Source of the DNA: Serratia marcescens | Lineage (GTDB): Bacteria; Pseudomonadota; Gammaproteobacteria; Enterobacterales; Enterobacteriaceae | Assembly (NCBI RefSeq): GCF_006715005.1 | Contig: NZ_VFMJ01000001.1 | Coordinates: forward strand, 1,240,001-1,304,000 | Direction of reading: 5' to 3' | Length of the DNA: 64,000 bases | Shown: one piece after another, positions 16,389 through 24,981 of the stretch | How the letters are laid out: each line of letters starts with the position of its first letter | How positions within the stretch are numbered: the stretch's first letter is position 1 | Notes under the pieces: generated by a model | What the model was told of the DNA's origin: nothing | Databases searched by the model: none | What the model saw: the letters and a program-made list of their open reading frames with translations, nothing else | Translations under genes and position numbers: made by a program

Positions 16389-17770
16389 CGGCGCAGCCAC
16401 ACCGGCTGCGAGGTGCCGAGGGGAGTCGCCGGCAGCGCCCATTGCAGCGCCGTGCCCTGCAGGCTTAGCGGGGCGCGCAGACGTTGTGCGGTGCCCCAGT
16501 CAGTCAGTTCCGTTTCCGGGTTTTCGTCGGCGGGGCCGGCCGGTGCCAGCGGTTCCGGCCGATAATCTGCCGAACAGGGGTGCGCCAGCAGCAGTTGCGC
16601 CGTGCGCGCCAGCGACAGCCGCGCGTGGTAGCCGGTGCCGCGGCTCAGGCGCTGTGCCATACCGGTCAGTACCGCCGCTGCCATCAAATAGCCGGTGGCG
16701 TGGTCCAGAGCCTGTACCGGCAGCGGCACCGGCAAACTGGCGCTGCGCCAAACCATGCCTGCTTCCGCCAACCCGCAGCTCATCTGAACCAGGCTGTCGA
16801 AACCGCGTCGGGTGCGCCACGGCCCGCTCCAGCCGTAGTCATTCAGGCAGACGTCGATCAGGCCCGGCGCCAGCGCGCGTCTTTCCTCCGCGCCATAGCC
16901 CAACTTCTCCAGCGCACCGGCACGGTAGCCGTGCACGATCACGTCGGTGTTTCTCAGCAGATGTTCAAACGTATGGCGATCGTGCGCATTGGTCAGGTTG
17001 AGGCGTGCGCTGCGCTTGCCCAGCATCACCTCGTGCTCGACGCCGGGTTCATCCCAACCGTAAGGATCGATGCGCAGCACGTCGGCACCCAAACCGGCGA
17101 GAAAACGGGTGGCGATCGGTCCGGCGAGAATGCGCGTCAGATCCAGCACCCGCACGCCGTGCAGTGGCCGGGCTATGGGCAGCGCCCAGCCCGGCGGCGG
17201 TGCCTCCGGCTGCAACGAGGTGTGGATCAAGGGTTCGAGCGCCACGCTCTTGCCCTGAATATGTTGCCGCCACGCGGCCGCCGAGCGCATTTGGGCCGCG
17301 CAGCCGCCGGCCTCGATCACTGCCTGCTCCAGCTCGCTTTTTTTCCAGCTCAGCACGCGTGCCGCCAGCGTGCCATTATCCGATGCCGGGCCCAGCACCT
17401 GTTCCACCGCCCGCCGATGGTGCGGCGCATTGGTATGCAGGCGTATCCAGCCGTCTGCCGTCTCGTAGTCGCCGGCCAGGGCGTCCCAGGCGGCTGGCAG
17501 CGTCCAACCGAGCGGACGCAGCGTCCAGCCAAACCAGAGCGAGGCCAGGCGTTGATCGATCCAGACCTGCGGCGCCTCTGCAGCCTCGCGGCCAAGCAAT
17601 TCGGCGCAGGCCAAACCGGCGGCGCTCCAGGCGGCGGTCGCCAATTCGGTGACGGGAAAAGCCGAAGGCAATGCGCCGACGCCGCTAACGGTTAACCGGT
17701 CGGTAGGGGCGGGGCGCTGCCCCAGGCTTTGCCAAATCTCGTCGAGCAGAGTGTGGATCAGAGGCGTCAT
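16385..17770 (-). CDS. class III CoA transferase (CaiB/BaiF family)
   Basis: 461 aa, longer than the usual 400. The core block LHGVRVLDLTRILAGPIATR (about 203-222), then GADVLRIDP, is diagnostic of the CaiB/BaiF family, which moves CoA between carboxylic acids through an aspartyl-CoA intermediate. The N-terminal 200 residues form a diverged extra domain, as in two-domain members (residues such as DGWIRLHTN recall the family's C-terminal half). GGAG lies six bases before the ATG. No dehydrogenase or acid-metabolism partner is adjacent, so the substrate is open. Confidence 0.88.
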   Translation of the reverse strand: MTPLIHTLLDEIWQSLGQRPAPTDRLTVSGVGALPSAFPVTELATAAWSAAGLACAELLGREAAEAPQVWIDQRLASLWFGWTLRPLGWTLPAAWDALAGDYETADGWIRLHTNAPHHRRAVEQVLGPASDNGTLAARVLSWKKSELEQAVIEAGGCAAQMRSAAAWRQHIQGKSVALEPLIHTSLQPEAPPPGWALPIARPLHGVRVLDLTRILAGPIATRFLAGLGADVLRIDPYGWDEPGVEHEVMLGKRSARLNLTNAHDRHTFEHLLRNTDVIVHGYRAGALEKLGYGAEERRALAPGLIDVCLNDYGWSGPWRTRRGFDSLVQMSCGLAEAGMVWRSASLPVPLPVQALDHATGYLMAAAVLTGMAQRLSRGTGYHARLSLARTAQLLLAHPCSADYRPEPLAPAGPADENPETELTDWGTAQRLRAPLSLQGTALQWALPATPLGTSQPVWLRR

Positions 17771-17831
17771 CGGCCACTCCTTGCGGGTCGTCGGAAATAT
17801 AGCCTAGCGTAGCCCACCGTCGGCGACCTTG

Positions 17832-20015
17832 CTAAGGCGCAACGTCTAACGTGCGGCCGTCGGCCAGTTTGGCGCGCAGGCTGTGGGCCGCGATGCCGGC
17901 GAATGGCTGCGCGCTGAAGTTGGCGGTCAGCGTCGACCCGTCGCTGAACGTCGTCTGCTGCACCCAGCCGTCCCGATCGAGCCAGCGGAAGTCGATCAAT
18001 GCTTTATCCCACAGGGCCTGATGCAGCGGCCGGAAGGCGGCGTCGGCGCGTTTGATCGCCGGCAGACGGGCCGCCAGAGTGGCGCGGCTCAGGTGGAACA
18101 TCGGCGCGGTATTGTACAGCTGGCTGAGCAGACTGCGGGTGGTCTGAACGTCGCTGAACTTCAGATTGTCGTAATTCCAGTGGTGGCTGCTGACGATCGC
18201 ATCGTGGAAAACGGCCTGGTACAGCGGCAGGCGATAACGCGGATCGAATTCGACGGTGCGGTAGGGCTGTTTCACCTTGGCGGGGTGGAAGAAAAACGCC
18301 GGTTGGGCGTTGGGCCACCAGGCGCCGAGATAATAGGGCGAGGATTTATCCTGATTCATCTGTTTATCGCCCCAGCCGAATCCCCAGGTTTCCATACCGT
18401 GGGCGAACATCAGACTGCGGGCGGTCACCGCATTACCGTCCTCCGAGCCGAGCGGCAGCTTAAGGGTGGCGCTGAACCAGGCCAGCCGGGCGTTGCGCGC
18501 CTCGGCCATCTGCGCCGCGCCGGTCGGGTGGTCGGGTTGATAGTCGTCGGAGACCATGCCGGTGCCGTCCACGTCGAGGAACAGGCTGTTCAATCCGGCC
18601 AGTTGCATCAGCTCGCGCATGCGCTGTTGAGAATAGGGCAGAACGCAGCCCGGATTGAGGTAGTAACCCTGTTTGCCGAAGCCGGGTTTCTTGCTGCCGT
18701 CGGCGCGCACAATGGCGCAGGTTTCCCGCAGCGCCGTCGGCAGTTGCGCGGTGAGCCAGCTGTCGTTCACACCGCGTGGAATGGCGGTATCGTAGGAGTC
18801 GTAGCTGGCGATCAGATAGCCGGCCGCTTTGGCGGCGGTTACCGCCTGCGGGTGCAGGAAGGCAGCGGTCCAGTTATCGGTGCCCAACCACAGGCGCGGC
18901 AAACCCGCCTGGCGCAGCGCATCGATCAGCGGTTTGGCCAGCCCCTGCCCCCAACGGTCCACCGGGGTTAACCAACGCCCCAGCTCTCGCTGTGCCCGCT
19001 CCCGCACCGCAGCGGCCTGGCGCTGCTGTGCCTGCAGAAAATCGGCGTCATCCGGCGTGGCGCCCAGCGGAATTTGCGCCGTCAACGCCTGGTTGATGCC
19101 GTCGATCAGGGGCTGTTGCTGCCAGCCCTCCGGTGTTTTGCCCGCCAGCTGCAGCAGGAGCTTTCTGCTCTCGGCATCCATTTGTTGCCGCAGCCCGGCG
19201 GCGGCCGGAGAGGCAAGGTAGTGCAGCAACCCCGGCCAATCTTTGGCGTCTTCCGCCGCCAGCAGTTTGTCGCCCCACAGGTAGACATGGGTGGCACCGA
19301 TCAGCTTTTCGCCTTCGGGCGCCTGCTTTATCTTCTCGCGCAGGCTGCTGAACTGGCCGCTTTGTTGCAAATAGTCGCGGTAGCGGCGGGCGCCGGACAG
19401 CGGGGTGTCGCCGACGTGCAGCAGCACCTCGAATGCCTGCTGTTGGTTGAAGCGGTTGAACTGATGCCCGGCGCGCATCTCCAGCTTTTCCTGCGCGGCG
19501 GCGAAGGTGACCCGGTTGCTGAACGGCGTCAATATCAGCCAGCTGTAGACCTTGCCCTGGTATTGCTGGCTCCACAGCGGCAGCTTCAGATCCCAGTTGG
19601 TATCCAGCGGTGTCATTTCCGTCGTCAGGTAATGGCGCCAGACCGCGTTGTCGAGCGGAATGCGGCTGCCTTCGCCGATCGGTAACAGCAGCGTTCCCGC
19701 CTGCGGCGGCAGGCGATACCAGTTTAGGGTTTGCGGTCGGTCGCTGCTGAAGCTCAGACGCAGATCGCCGTCTTCCAGCCGGGCGTTAACCTTGATCGCA
19801 CTCTGCGGCCAGCGCCAGCTGGCGCGTTGTGGCGATGCAGTAAGATCCGCCACCTGTTGCGCGGGCTGCGCCAGATTGACCGGTACAGCGCCGGCGGCAA
19901 CGCGCAGCGTGGCGGGATCGAGTTCAAACTGCACGTCGCCTTGCTGCAGCAGCAGGGCATCGGCGGGAAAGCTGACGAGCAGCGCGAGCGCGAGCGGGGA
20001 AAGCCGGTGTTTCAT
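17832..20015 (-). CDS. exported glycoside-hydrolase-like protein
   Basis: 727 aa with a signal peptide (MKHRLSPLALALLVSFPADA). An N-terminal beta-rich part at about 20-230 is followed by a catalytic-barrel-like region with FLDVDGTGMVSDDY and SLMFAHGMETWGFGWGD, and a small beta C-terminal domain (TLTANFSAQPFAGIA). These features recall GH101/endo-alpha-N-acetylgalactosaminidase-like and DUF5696-type glycosidases; the Asp residues in FLDVDG are candidate catalytic acids. The exact family is not certain. It is periplasmic or secreted and monocistronic. A search against CAZy families would settle it. Confidence 0.6.
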   Translation of the reverse strand: MKHRLSPLALALLVSFPADALLLQQGDVQFELDPATLRVAAGAVPVNLAQPAQQVADLTASPQRASWRWPQSAIKVNARLEDGDLRLSFSSDRPQTLNWYRLPPQAGTLLLPIGEGSRIPLDNAVWRHYLTTEMTPLDTNWDLKLPLWSQQYQGKVYSWLILTPFSNRVTFAAAQEKLEMRAGHQFNRFNQQQAFEVLLHVGDTPLSGARRYRDYLQQSGQFSSLREKIKQAPEGEKLIGATHVYLWGDKLLAAEDAKDWPGLLHYLASPAAAGLRQQMDAESRKLLLQLAGKTPEGWQQQPLIDGINQALTAQIPLGATPDDADFLQAQQRQAAAVRERAQRELGRWLTPVDRWGQGLAKPLIDALRQAGLPRLWLGTDNWTAAFLHPQAVTAAKAAGYLIASYDSYDTAIPRGVNDSWLTAQLPTALRETCAIVRADGSKKPGFGKQGYYLNPGCVLPYSQQRMRELMQLAGLNSLFLDVDGTGMVSDDYQPDHPTGAAQMAEARNARLAWFSATLKLPLGSEDGNAVTARSLMFAHGMETWGFGWGDKQMNQDKSSPYYLGAWWPNAQPAFFFHPAKVKQPYRTVEFDPRYRLPLYQAVFHDAIVSSHHWNYDNLKFSDVQTTRSLLSQLYNTAPMFHLSRATLAARLPAIKRADAAFRPLHQALWDKALIDFRWLDRDGWVQQTTFSDGSTLTANFSAQPFAGIAAHSLRAKLADGRTLDVAP

Positions 20016-20121
20016 CGGGGGCGTCCTTGAAAGATGAAGGAGGGCAGTTTATCGATAAGCGCACTGGCGCCCAACATTGTCGCTGCCTATTTGTGACATC
20101 GAAATATGATCGCGGTATTCC

Positions 20122-20178
20122 AGTTTATTTTTCGTTTAATAATTTAGCCTTTACTTCATTACCCGACGTCACTATACT
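20122..20178 (+). promoter_or_regulatory. PhoP box and promoter of mgtC
   Basis: AGTTTA-TTTTT-CGTTTA at 20122-20138 fits the PhoP direct repeat (T/G)GTTTA-N5-(T/G)GTTTA in both cores. Downstream, TTTACT (20150-20155) and TATACT (20173-20178) are spaced 17 bases, a plausible sigma-70 promoter. Transcription would start near 20185, leaving a leader of about 330 bases before mgtC. Confidence 0.65.
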
Positions 20179-20206
20179 CAGCCAAAATTTCGGTGGAGAA
20201 ACCCAA

Positions 20207-20248
20207 TTGGACAGTTGTAGTTGTAATAAAACAAATAAGGCAAGCTGA
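20207..20248 (+). CDS. candidate leader ORF 1 of mgtC (TTG start)
   Basis: GGTGGAG eight bases before a TTG opens a 13-codon frame, (M)DSCSCNKTNKAS. Its last codons overlap both arms of competing RNA stems (see 20231-20276), the arrangement expected of a translation-coupled leader such as Salmonella mgtM. A TTG start is rare, so this is tentative. Confidence 0.35.
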   Translation: MDSCSCNKTNKAS

Positions 20249-20276
20249 CCAATTCTCTTCTGATTTGTTGCTTGCC
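20231..20276 (+). promoter_or_regulatory. mutually exclusive stems in the mgtC leader
   Basis: ACAAAT (20231-20236) can pair with ATTTGT (20263-20268), and GGCAAGC (20239-20245) with GCTTGCC (20270-20276). The two pairings interlock, so they form alternatives or a pseudoknot. The stop codon of leader ORF 1 lies at 20246-20248. Confidence 0.45.
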
Positions 20277-20385
20277 GTAATCGGCGGGCAGCACCCCTCT
20301 CAAGTTATTCCTGAGCTGTGCATACCCGAATAAAAAGCGTTTCCTGATGCCTGAGGGTTTCAGGTGAATTGAGTTGGACGTTATT

Positions 20386-20433
20386 ATGGTATTCTGCAGC
20401 CACAGCCTTTTCCCTCCAGGCACAGCACGCTGA
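20386..20433 (+). CDS. candidate leader ORF 2 of mgtC with PPG
   Basis: A 15-codon frame, MVFCSHSLFPPGTAR, ends 83 bases before mgtC. PPG is a known ribosome-pausing, EF-P-dependent tripeptide. Salmonella mgtP is also a short proline-containing leader ORF just before mgtC. The ribosome site (TTGGAC) is weak. The role is inferred from position. Confidence 0.4.
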   Translation: MVFCSHSLFPPGTAR

Positions 20434-20516
20434 TTCGCTGATTTATTTTCGGCGCGATTTTGCGTGTGCTAAACAGCACATGATTTTATCTCCTGCGGTT
20501 AATTAAGGGGACAGTC

Positions 20517-21215
20517 ATGGCTATGACTCCTTTCGTTTTAAATTTATTGCTGGCAATGTGCCTGGGCGCGGTGATTGGCGCCGAGCGCCAGTGGCGCCAG
20601 CGTATGGCCGGCCTGCGCACCAATGCGCTGGTGGCGACCGGCGCGGCGGTCTTTATTCTCAGCTCCATGTCCACCGATCCGGCCAGCGCCGGCCGCGTGG
20701 CCGCGCAGATCGTCTCGGGTATCGGCTTCCTCGGCGCCGGCGTTATCATGCGTGAAGGGCTTAATATTCGCGGTCTCAACACCGCCGCCACGCTGTGGTG
20801 TTCGGCGGGGATCGGCGTCCTGTGCGGCCTGGGCCAGCATTGGGATGCGGTGGTCGCCACGCTGGTGATCCTGTGCGCCAATATCCTGCTGCGCGAGGCC
20901 GCCCAGCGCATTAATCTGCAGCCGCACCAGCAGGCAACCGATCTGGAACTGTGCTATCGCATTCAGGTGACCTGCGGTGAACAGGATGAAATTCTGGTGC
21001 GCACCCTGATTCTGCAGGCGCTGAACGGCGTGGCCTTGCGGCTGCAATCCTTGCGCAGCGCCGATATCTCCAGCCCGGGGCAATTGGAAGTGTGCGCGGA
21101 AATTACCGCCACGCCGGCCGCGCAAAAAGAAATTGAGGGTATTGTCTGCCGCGTCAGCCTGGAAAAAAGCGTGAGTGCCGTTCGCTGGCGCGTCGCGTCC
21201 GAATTACCGGTCTGA
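20517..21215 (+). CDS. mgtC: MgtC, virulence and low-Mg2+ adaptation membrane protein
   Basis: 232 aa. The N-terminal MgtC/SapB membrane domain has about five helices and the conserved VIGAERQWRQRMAGLRTNAL and SGIGFLGAGVI motifs; a soluble ACT-like C-terminal domain spans about 150-230. In Salmonella MgtC inhibits the F1Fo ATP synthase and is needed for growth in low Mg2+ and in macrophages. GGGGAC lies four bases before the ATG. A second start at the third codon is possible. It is upstream of mgtB as in the Salmonella mgtCB operon, so PhoP/Mg2+ control is likely. Confidence 0.95.
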   Translation: MAMTPFVLNLLLAMCLGAVIGAERQWRQRMAGLRTNALVATGAAVFILSSMSTDPASAGRVAAQIVSGIGFLGAGVIMREGLNIRGLNTAATLWCSAGIGVLCGLGQHWDAVVATLVILCANILLREAAQRINLQPHQQATDLELCYRIQVTCGEQDEILVRTLILQALNGVALRLQSLRSADISSPGQLEVCAEITATPAAQKEIEGIVCRVSLEKSVSAVRWRVASELPV

Positions 21216-21255
21216 TTAATTATATAAATATTTATTAACTTGATTATATGCTCAG

Positions 21256-21279
21256 GTTATTCGGGCTCGCCTGAATAAC
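21256..21279 (+). terminator. hairpin after mgtC, no U tract
   Basis: Eleven-base arms GTTATTCGGGC/GCCTGAATAAC (one G-U pair) almost touch. With no U run it may instead set mRNA stability or act with rho between mgtC and mgtB. Confidence 0.5.
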
Positions 21280-21300
21280 GCGGAGCATTAAGGAGGCGTT

Positions 21301-21351
21301 ATGGACGATGACCCCGGAAGGGAAATGATTTCTGCGTGGCTGACAGGGTAA
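21301..21351 (+). CDS. leader peptide before mgtB, MDDDPGREMISAWLTG
   Basis: A 16-codon frame has a perfect AAGGAGG four bases before its ATG and ends 106 bases before mgtB. The N-terminus is acidic and proline-bearing (DDDP). In E. coli the mgtA leader peptide MgtL begins with an acidic/proline EPDP run that destabilises ribosomes at low Mg2+ and so switches on the transporter gene. This peptide has the same kind of N-terminus without similarity in the rest, so it is a good candidate Mg2+ sensor. The function is inferred. Confidence 0.65.
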   Translation: MDDDPGREMISAWLTG

Positions 21352-21387
21352 TCACGCTATTCAGTCACGCTAATTAAAAAATTCCAC

Positions 21388-21435
21388 TCTGCGCAGAGTC
21401 ACCTGTTTATCGGGCGGGATATCCCTGTGCGCAGA
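21388..21435 (+). promoter_or_regulatory. competing RNA pairings before mgtB
   Basis: TCTGCGCA at 21388-21395 pairs with TGCGCAGA at 21428-21435 (8 bp), but also lies inside the local palindrome ACTCTGCGCAGAGT (21386-21399). These are two exclusive structures downstream of the leader peptide. Confidence 0.45.
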
Positions 21436-21457
21436 ACGAAAATAAGAGAATAGCGTT

Positions 21458-24157
21458 ATGACTCAGATTAATGAAAGAACGCGTCGCCGTGATAAAGACG
21501 CGGTGACCTACGCCATTGCGCAAGAGGCGACCAACAGCATCGCCCAAACGCTGGCGAACCTTAAGTGCAACCGCAACGGGTTGACCCAGGACGACGCCGA
21601 TGAGCGGCTGGAACAGTTCGGCGCCAACCAGGTCGCCCACGACAAGGCGCCGCATGCCTTGATTCAGCTGATCAAGGCTTTCAACAACCCGTTTATCTTC
21701 GTGCTGATGGTGCTGGCTGCGATCAGTTTCTTTACCGATTATTGGCTGCCGCGCCAGAGCGGTGAAGAAACTGAACTCACCGGCGTTATTATCATTCTTA
21801 CCATGGTCACGCTGAGCGGGCTGCTGCGTTTTTGGCAAGAATATCGCACCAACAAAGCGGCGGAAGCGCTGAAGTCGATGGTGCGCACCACCGCCACGGT
21901 GCTGCGCCGCAGCAGCTACAGCGCACATCCGCTGACGCTGGAAGTGCCGATCCGCGAACTGGTGCCGGGGGATATCATTCAGCTCTCCGCCGGTGACATG
22001 GTGCCGGCCGACGTGCGTCTCATCGCCTCGCGCGATCTGTTCATCAGCCAGGCGATTTTGACCGGCGAAGCGATCCCTATCGAGAAATACGATGCCATGG
22101 GCAACGTGGCGCAGAAGTCGAGCGACGGGGAGGTATCCAGCGAGAACGCGCTGCTTGAGCTGTCCAACATTTGCCTGATGGGCACCAACGTCGCCAGCGG
22201 CACCGCCACGGCGGTGGTGGTGGCGACCGGCGGCCGCACTTACTTCGGCTCGTTGGCCAAGTCGATCGTCGGTTCGCGGGCGCAAACCGCGTTCGATCGC
22301 GGGGTGAACAGCGTCAGTTGGCTGCTGATTCGCTTCATGCTGGTGATGGTGCCGGTGGTGTTGCTGATCAACGGTTTCACCAAAGGCGACTGGAGCGAGG
22401 CGGCGCTGTTCGCACTGGCGGTGGCGGTTGGCCTGACGCCGGAAATGCTGCCGATGATCGTCAGCTCCAACCTGGCGAAAGGGGCGATCGCCATGTCACG
22501 CCGCAAGGTGGTGGTGAAACGCCTGAACGCCATTCAAAACTTCGGCGCCATGGATGTACTCTGCACCGACAAGACCGGCACCCTGACCCAGGACCGCATC
22601 ATTCTCGAGCACCATATCGACGTCAATGGTGCCAGGGATAATGAGGTGCTGCACCTGGCCTGGCTGAACAGCTTCCATCAGAGCGGCATGAAGAACCTGA
22701 TGGATCAGGCGGTGATCCGTTTCGGTCGCGGCAAACCGGGGATCGAAGCCCTGGGCCGTTTCAGCAAGGTGGATGAGCTGCCGTTCGATTTCGTGCGCCG
22801 CCGTCTGTCGATCGTGGTGGCGGATGAGAATGGCAAGCAGCAGCTGATCTGTAAGGGCGCGGTAGAGGAGATGCTGGAGATCGCCACTCACGTGCGTGAA
22901 GGCGACAAAACGCTGGAACTGGACGACGCACGCCGTGCGGCGCTGCAGGCGCTGGCCCGCGAGTATAACGAAGACGGTTTCCGCGTGCTGGTGCTGGCGA
23001 CGCGCGAGTTGGATGCGCAACGCCCGGCCGAACCGCTGAGCGTGGCCGACGAGCGCGACATGGTGGTGCAAGGGCTGCTGACCTTCCTCGATCCGCCGAA
23101 GGAGAGCGCGCAGCAGGCGATCGCCGCGTTGCAGGAAAACGGCGTGACGGTGAAGGTGCTGACCGGCGACAACCCGGTGATCACCTGCAAGATTTGCCGT
23201 GACGTTGGGCTGGAGCCGGGTGAACCGCTCTCCGGGCTGCAGATTGAACAGATGGATGACGAAGAGCTGGCGCGCGAAGTGGAACAGCGCACGGTCTTCA
23301 CCAAGCTGACGCCGCTGCAAAAATCGCGGGTGCTGAAAATGCTGCAGAGCAACGGCCATACTGTCGGTTTCCTCGGCGACGGCATCAACGATGCGCCGGC
23401 GCTGCGCGACGCCGACGTCGGCATCTCGGTCGACACCGGCACCGACATCGCCAAGGAATCGGCGGACATCATCCTGTTGGAAAAGAACCTGATGGTGCTG
23501 GAAGAGGGGGTGATCAAAGGGCGCGAGACCTTCGGCAATATCATCAAGTACCTGAACATGACCGCCAGCTCCAACTTCGGCAACGTGTTCTCGGTGCTGG
23601 TGGCCAGCGCCTTCATCCCGTTCCTGCCGATGCTGGCGATCCACCTGCTGATTCAAAACCTGATGTACGACATTTCCCAGCTGTCGCTGCCGTGGGACAA
23701 GATGGACAAAGAGTTCCTGCGCAAGCCGCGCAAGTGGGACTCCAAAAACATCGGGCGTTTTATGCTGTGGATTGGGCCGACCTCGTCGATCTTCGATATT
23801 ACGACGTATGCGCTGATGTGGTACGTGTTTGCCGCCAACAGCGTGGAACACCAGGCGCTGTTCCAGTCCGGCTGGTTCATTGAGGGGCTGCTGTCGCAAA
23901 CGTTGGTGGTGCACATGCTGCGCACCCAGAAGATCCCGTTCATTCAGAGCACCGCGGCGCTGCCGGTGTTGCTGACCACCGGGTTGGTGATGGCGCTCGG
24001 CATCTACATTCCGTTCTCGCCGCTCGGCGCCCTGGTTGGCCTGCAGCCGCTGCCGTGGGAATACTTCCCGTGGTTGGCCGCTACGCTGGTCAGCTACTGC
24101 GTGGTCGCACAGTTGATGAAGCGTTTCTATATCCGCCGCTTCGGCGAGTGGCTCTAA
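21458..24157 (+). CDS. mgtB: MgtB, P-type Mg2+-importing ATPase
   Basis: 899 aa. The phosphorylation motif is DKTGTLTQ (about residue 370), the A-domain motif is LTGEAIP, and the hinge motif is GDGINDAPALRDADVG. Ten membrane helices are expected. Long blocks such as MDKEFLRKPRKWDSKNIGRF match Salmonella MgtB much better than MgtA. It imports Mg2+ down its gradient at the cost of ATP, or couples import to another ion movement. It is cotranscribed or separately switched after mgtC through the 240-base intergenic leader. Confidence 0.96.
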   Translation: MTQINERTRRRDKDAVTYAIAQEATNSIAQTLANLKCNRNGLTQDDADERLEQFGANQVAHDKAPHALIQLIKAFNNPFIFVLMVLAAISFFTDYWLPRQSGEETELTGVIIILTMVTLSGLLRFWQEYRTNKAAEALKSMVRTTATVLRRSSYSAHPLTLEVPIRELVPGDIIQLSAGDMVPADVRLIASRDLFISQAILTGEAIPIEKYDAMGNVAQKSSDGEVSSENALLELSNICLMGTNVASGTATAVVVATGGRTYFGSLAKSIVGSRAQTAFDRGVNSVSWLLIRFMLVMVPVVLLINGFTKGDWSEAALFALAVAVGLTPEMLPMIVSSNLAKGAIAMSRRKVVVKRLNAIQNFGAMDVLCTDKTGTLTQDRIILEHHIDVNGARDNEVLHLAWLNSFHQSGMKNLMDQAVIRFGRGKPGIEALGRFSKVDELPFDFVRRRLSIVVADENGKQQLICKGAVEEMLEIATHVREGDKTLELDDARRAALQALAREYNEDGFRVLVLATRELDAQRPAEPLSVADERDMVVQGLLTFLDPPKESAQQAIAALQENGVTVKVLTGDNPVITCKICRDVGLEPGEPLSGLQIEQMDDEELAREVEQRTVFTKLTPLQKSRVLKMLQSNGHTVGFLGDGINDAPALRDADVGISVDTGTDIAKESADIILLEKNLMVLEEGVIKGRETFGNIIKYLNMTASSNFGNVFSVLVASAFIPFLPMLAIHLLIQNLMYDISQLSLPWDKMDKEFLRKPRKWDSKNIGRFMLWIGPTSSIFDITTYALMWYVFAANSVEHQALFQSGWFIEGLLSQTLVVHMLRTQKIPFIQSTAALPVLLTTGLVMALGIYIPFSPLGALVGLQPLPWEYFPWLAATLVSYCVVAQLMKRFYIRRFGEWL

Positions 24158-24176
24158 GCCGCCTCGGCGTTCACTT

Positions 24177-24200
24177 CGGGGGCGAAATTCTTCGCCCCCG
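24177..24200. terminator. convergent hairpin
   Basis: Ten-base arms CGGGGGCGAA/TTCGCCCCCG with a 4-base loop, midway between the stops of mgtB and the DUF3307 gene. Confidence 0.65.
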
Positions 24201-24205
24201 CACCC

Positions 24206-24979
24206 CTACAGCAGTTTGTTGACCAGCAGGCCGAGCATGATGGTCAGCGTGAAGGAAAACAGCGTGCCGAGCAGCACATACTCGGTGCGCATCTTATCGT
24301 CACTCTGGCGCAGATCCCCGAAACGGAAGATAGATTTGGCCGCCAGCAAAAAGCCGATCGCCGGGATTTGCCCCAGCAGCACAAAGGTCAGGATCAGCGT
24401 TCTTTCCAGATAGCCAATCTGTTTGCCCGCGCGCAGCAGCGAGTCGTTGTCGGCCTTGGCCGAAGGCGGCATTTGCGGCGTCCAGCGCGCCAGCAGCTGC
24501 CCGATCAACAGGCTCATCGGCAGATAGATCAGGCTGTAGGCCACCAGCACCAGGCCGGTTTGCCAACGCCCCAGTTGCCGCCCCAGTGCGGCGAGCAGTT
24601 CACCGGCATTCGGCGTCAGCCCCAGCCACAGCAAGGCGATCACCGCCAGATGCAATCCCTGATCGAGCAGGAAACTGCGGGCCGGGCTCAGACGGCTCAT
24701 CGCGGTGACTTTCAGCAAATCGATCAGGTAGTGGCTGACGGCGATGACCAACAGGCTGGCCAGCACCTGACGTGAAGAAAGCCCGCCGTGCAACAGGCCG
24801 AAACCGGCCACCACCCAGGCGGCCAGCACCCCGTGCAGCGACGCGTGCAACACCAGAAAACGTGAACGCGCGCGATGTTGGATTTTATCTTCCACCCAAC
24901 TCAGCGGCTGCAGCGGAAAATCCGCCAGCAGATGGACGAGCAACAGCCAGGCCAGCAAAGGCGCATAGGTCAGATCCAT
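24206..24979 (-). CDS. DUF3307 membrane protein
   Basis: 257 aa with about seven hydrophobic segments. The start LLAWLLLVHLLADFPLQPLS and the internal HYLIDLLKV block are typical of DUF3307, a metal-hydrolase-like membrane family without a known reaction; the His/Asp residues in these two blocks (H16, D20 and H/D of HYLID) would be ligands if it binds metal. Its start lies 2 bases after the SatD stop, so the two are translationally coupled. I recall DUF3307 and SatD as frequent neighbours in other phyla, which suggests a joint function. Confidence 0.8.
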   Translation of the reverse strand: MDLTYAPLLAWLLLVHLLADFPLQPLSWVEDKIQHRARSRFLVLHASLHGVLAAWVVAGFGLLHGGLSSRQVLASLLVIAVSHYLIDLLKVTAMSRLSPARSFLLDQGLHLAVIALLWLGLTPNAGELLAALGRQLGRWQTGLVLVAYSLIYLPMSLLIGQLLARWTPQMPPSAKADNDSLLRAGKQIGYLERTLILTFVLLGQIPAIGFLLAAKSIFRFGDLRQSDDKMRTEYVLLGTLFSFTLTIMLGLLVNKLL

Positions 24980-24981
24980 AG

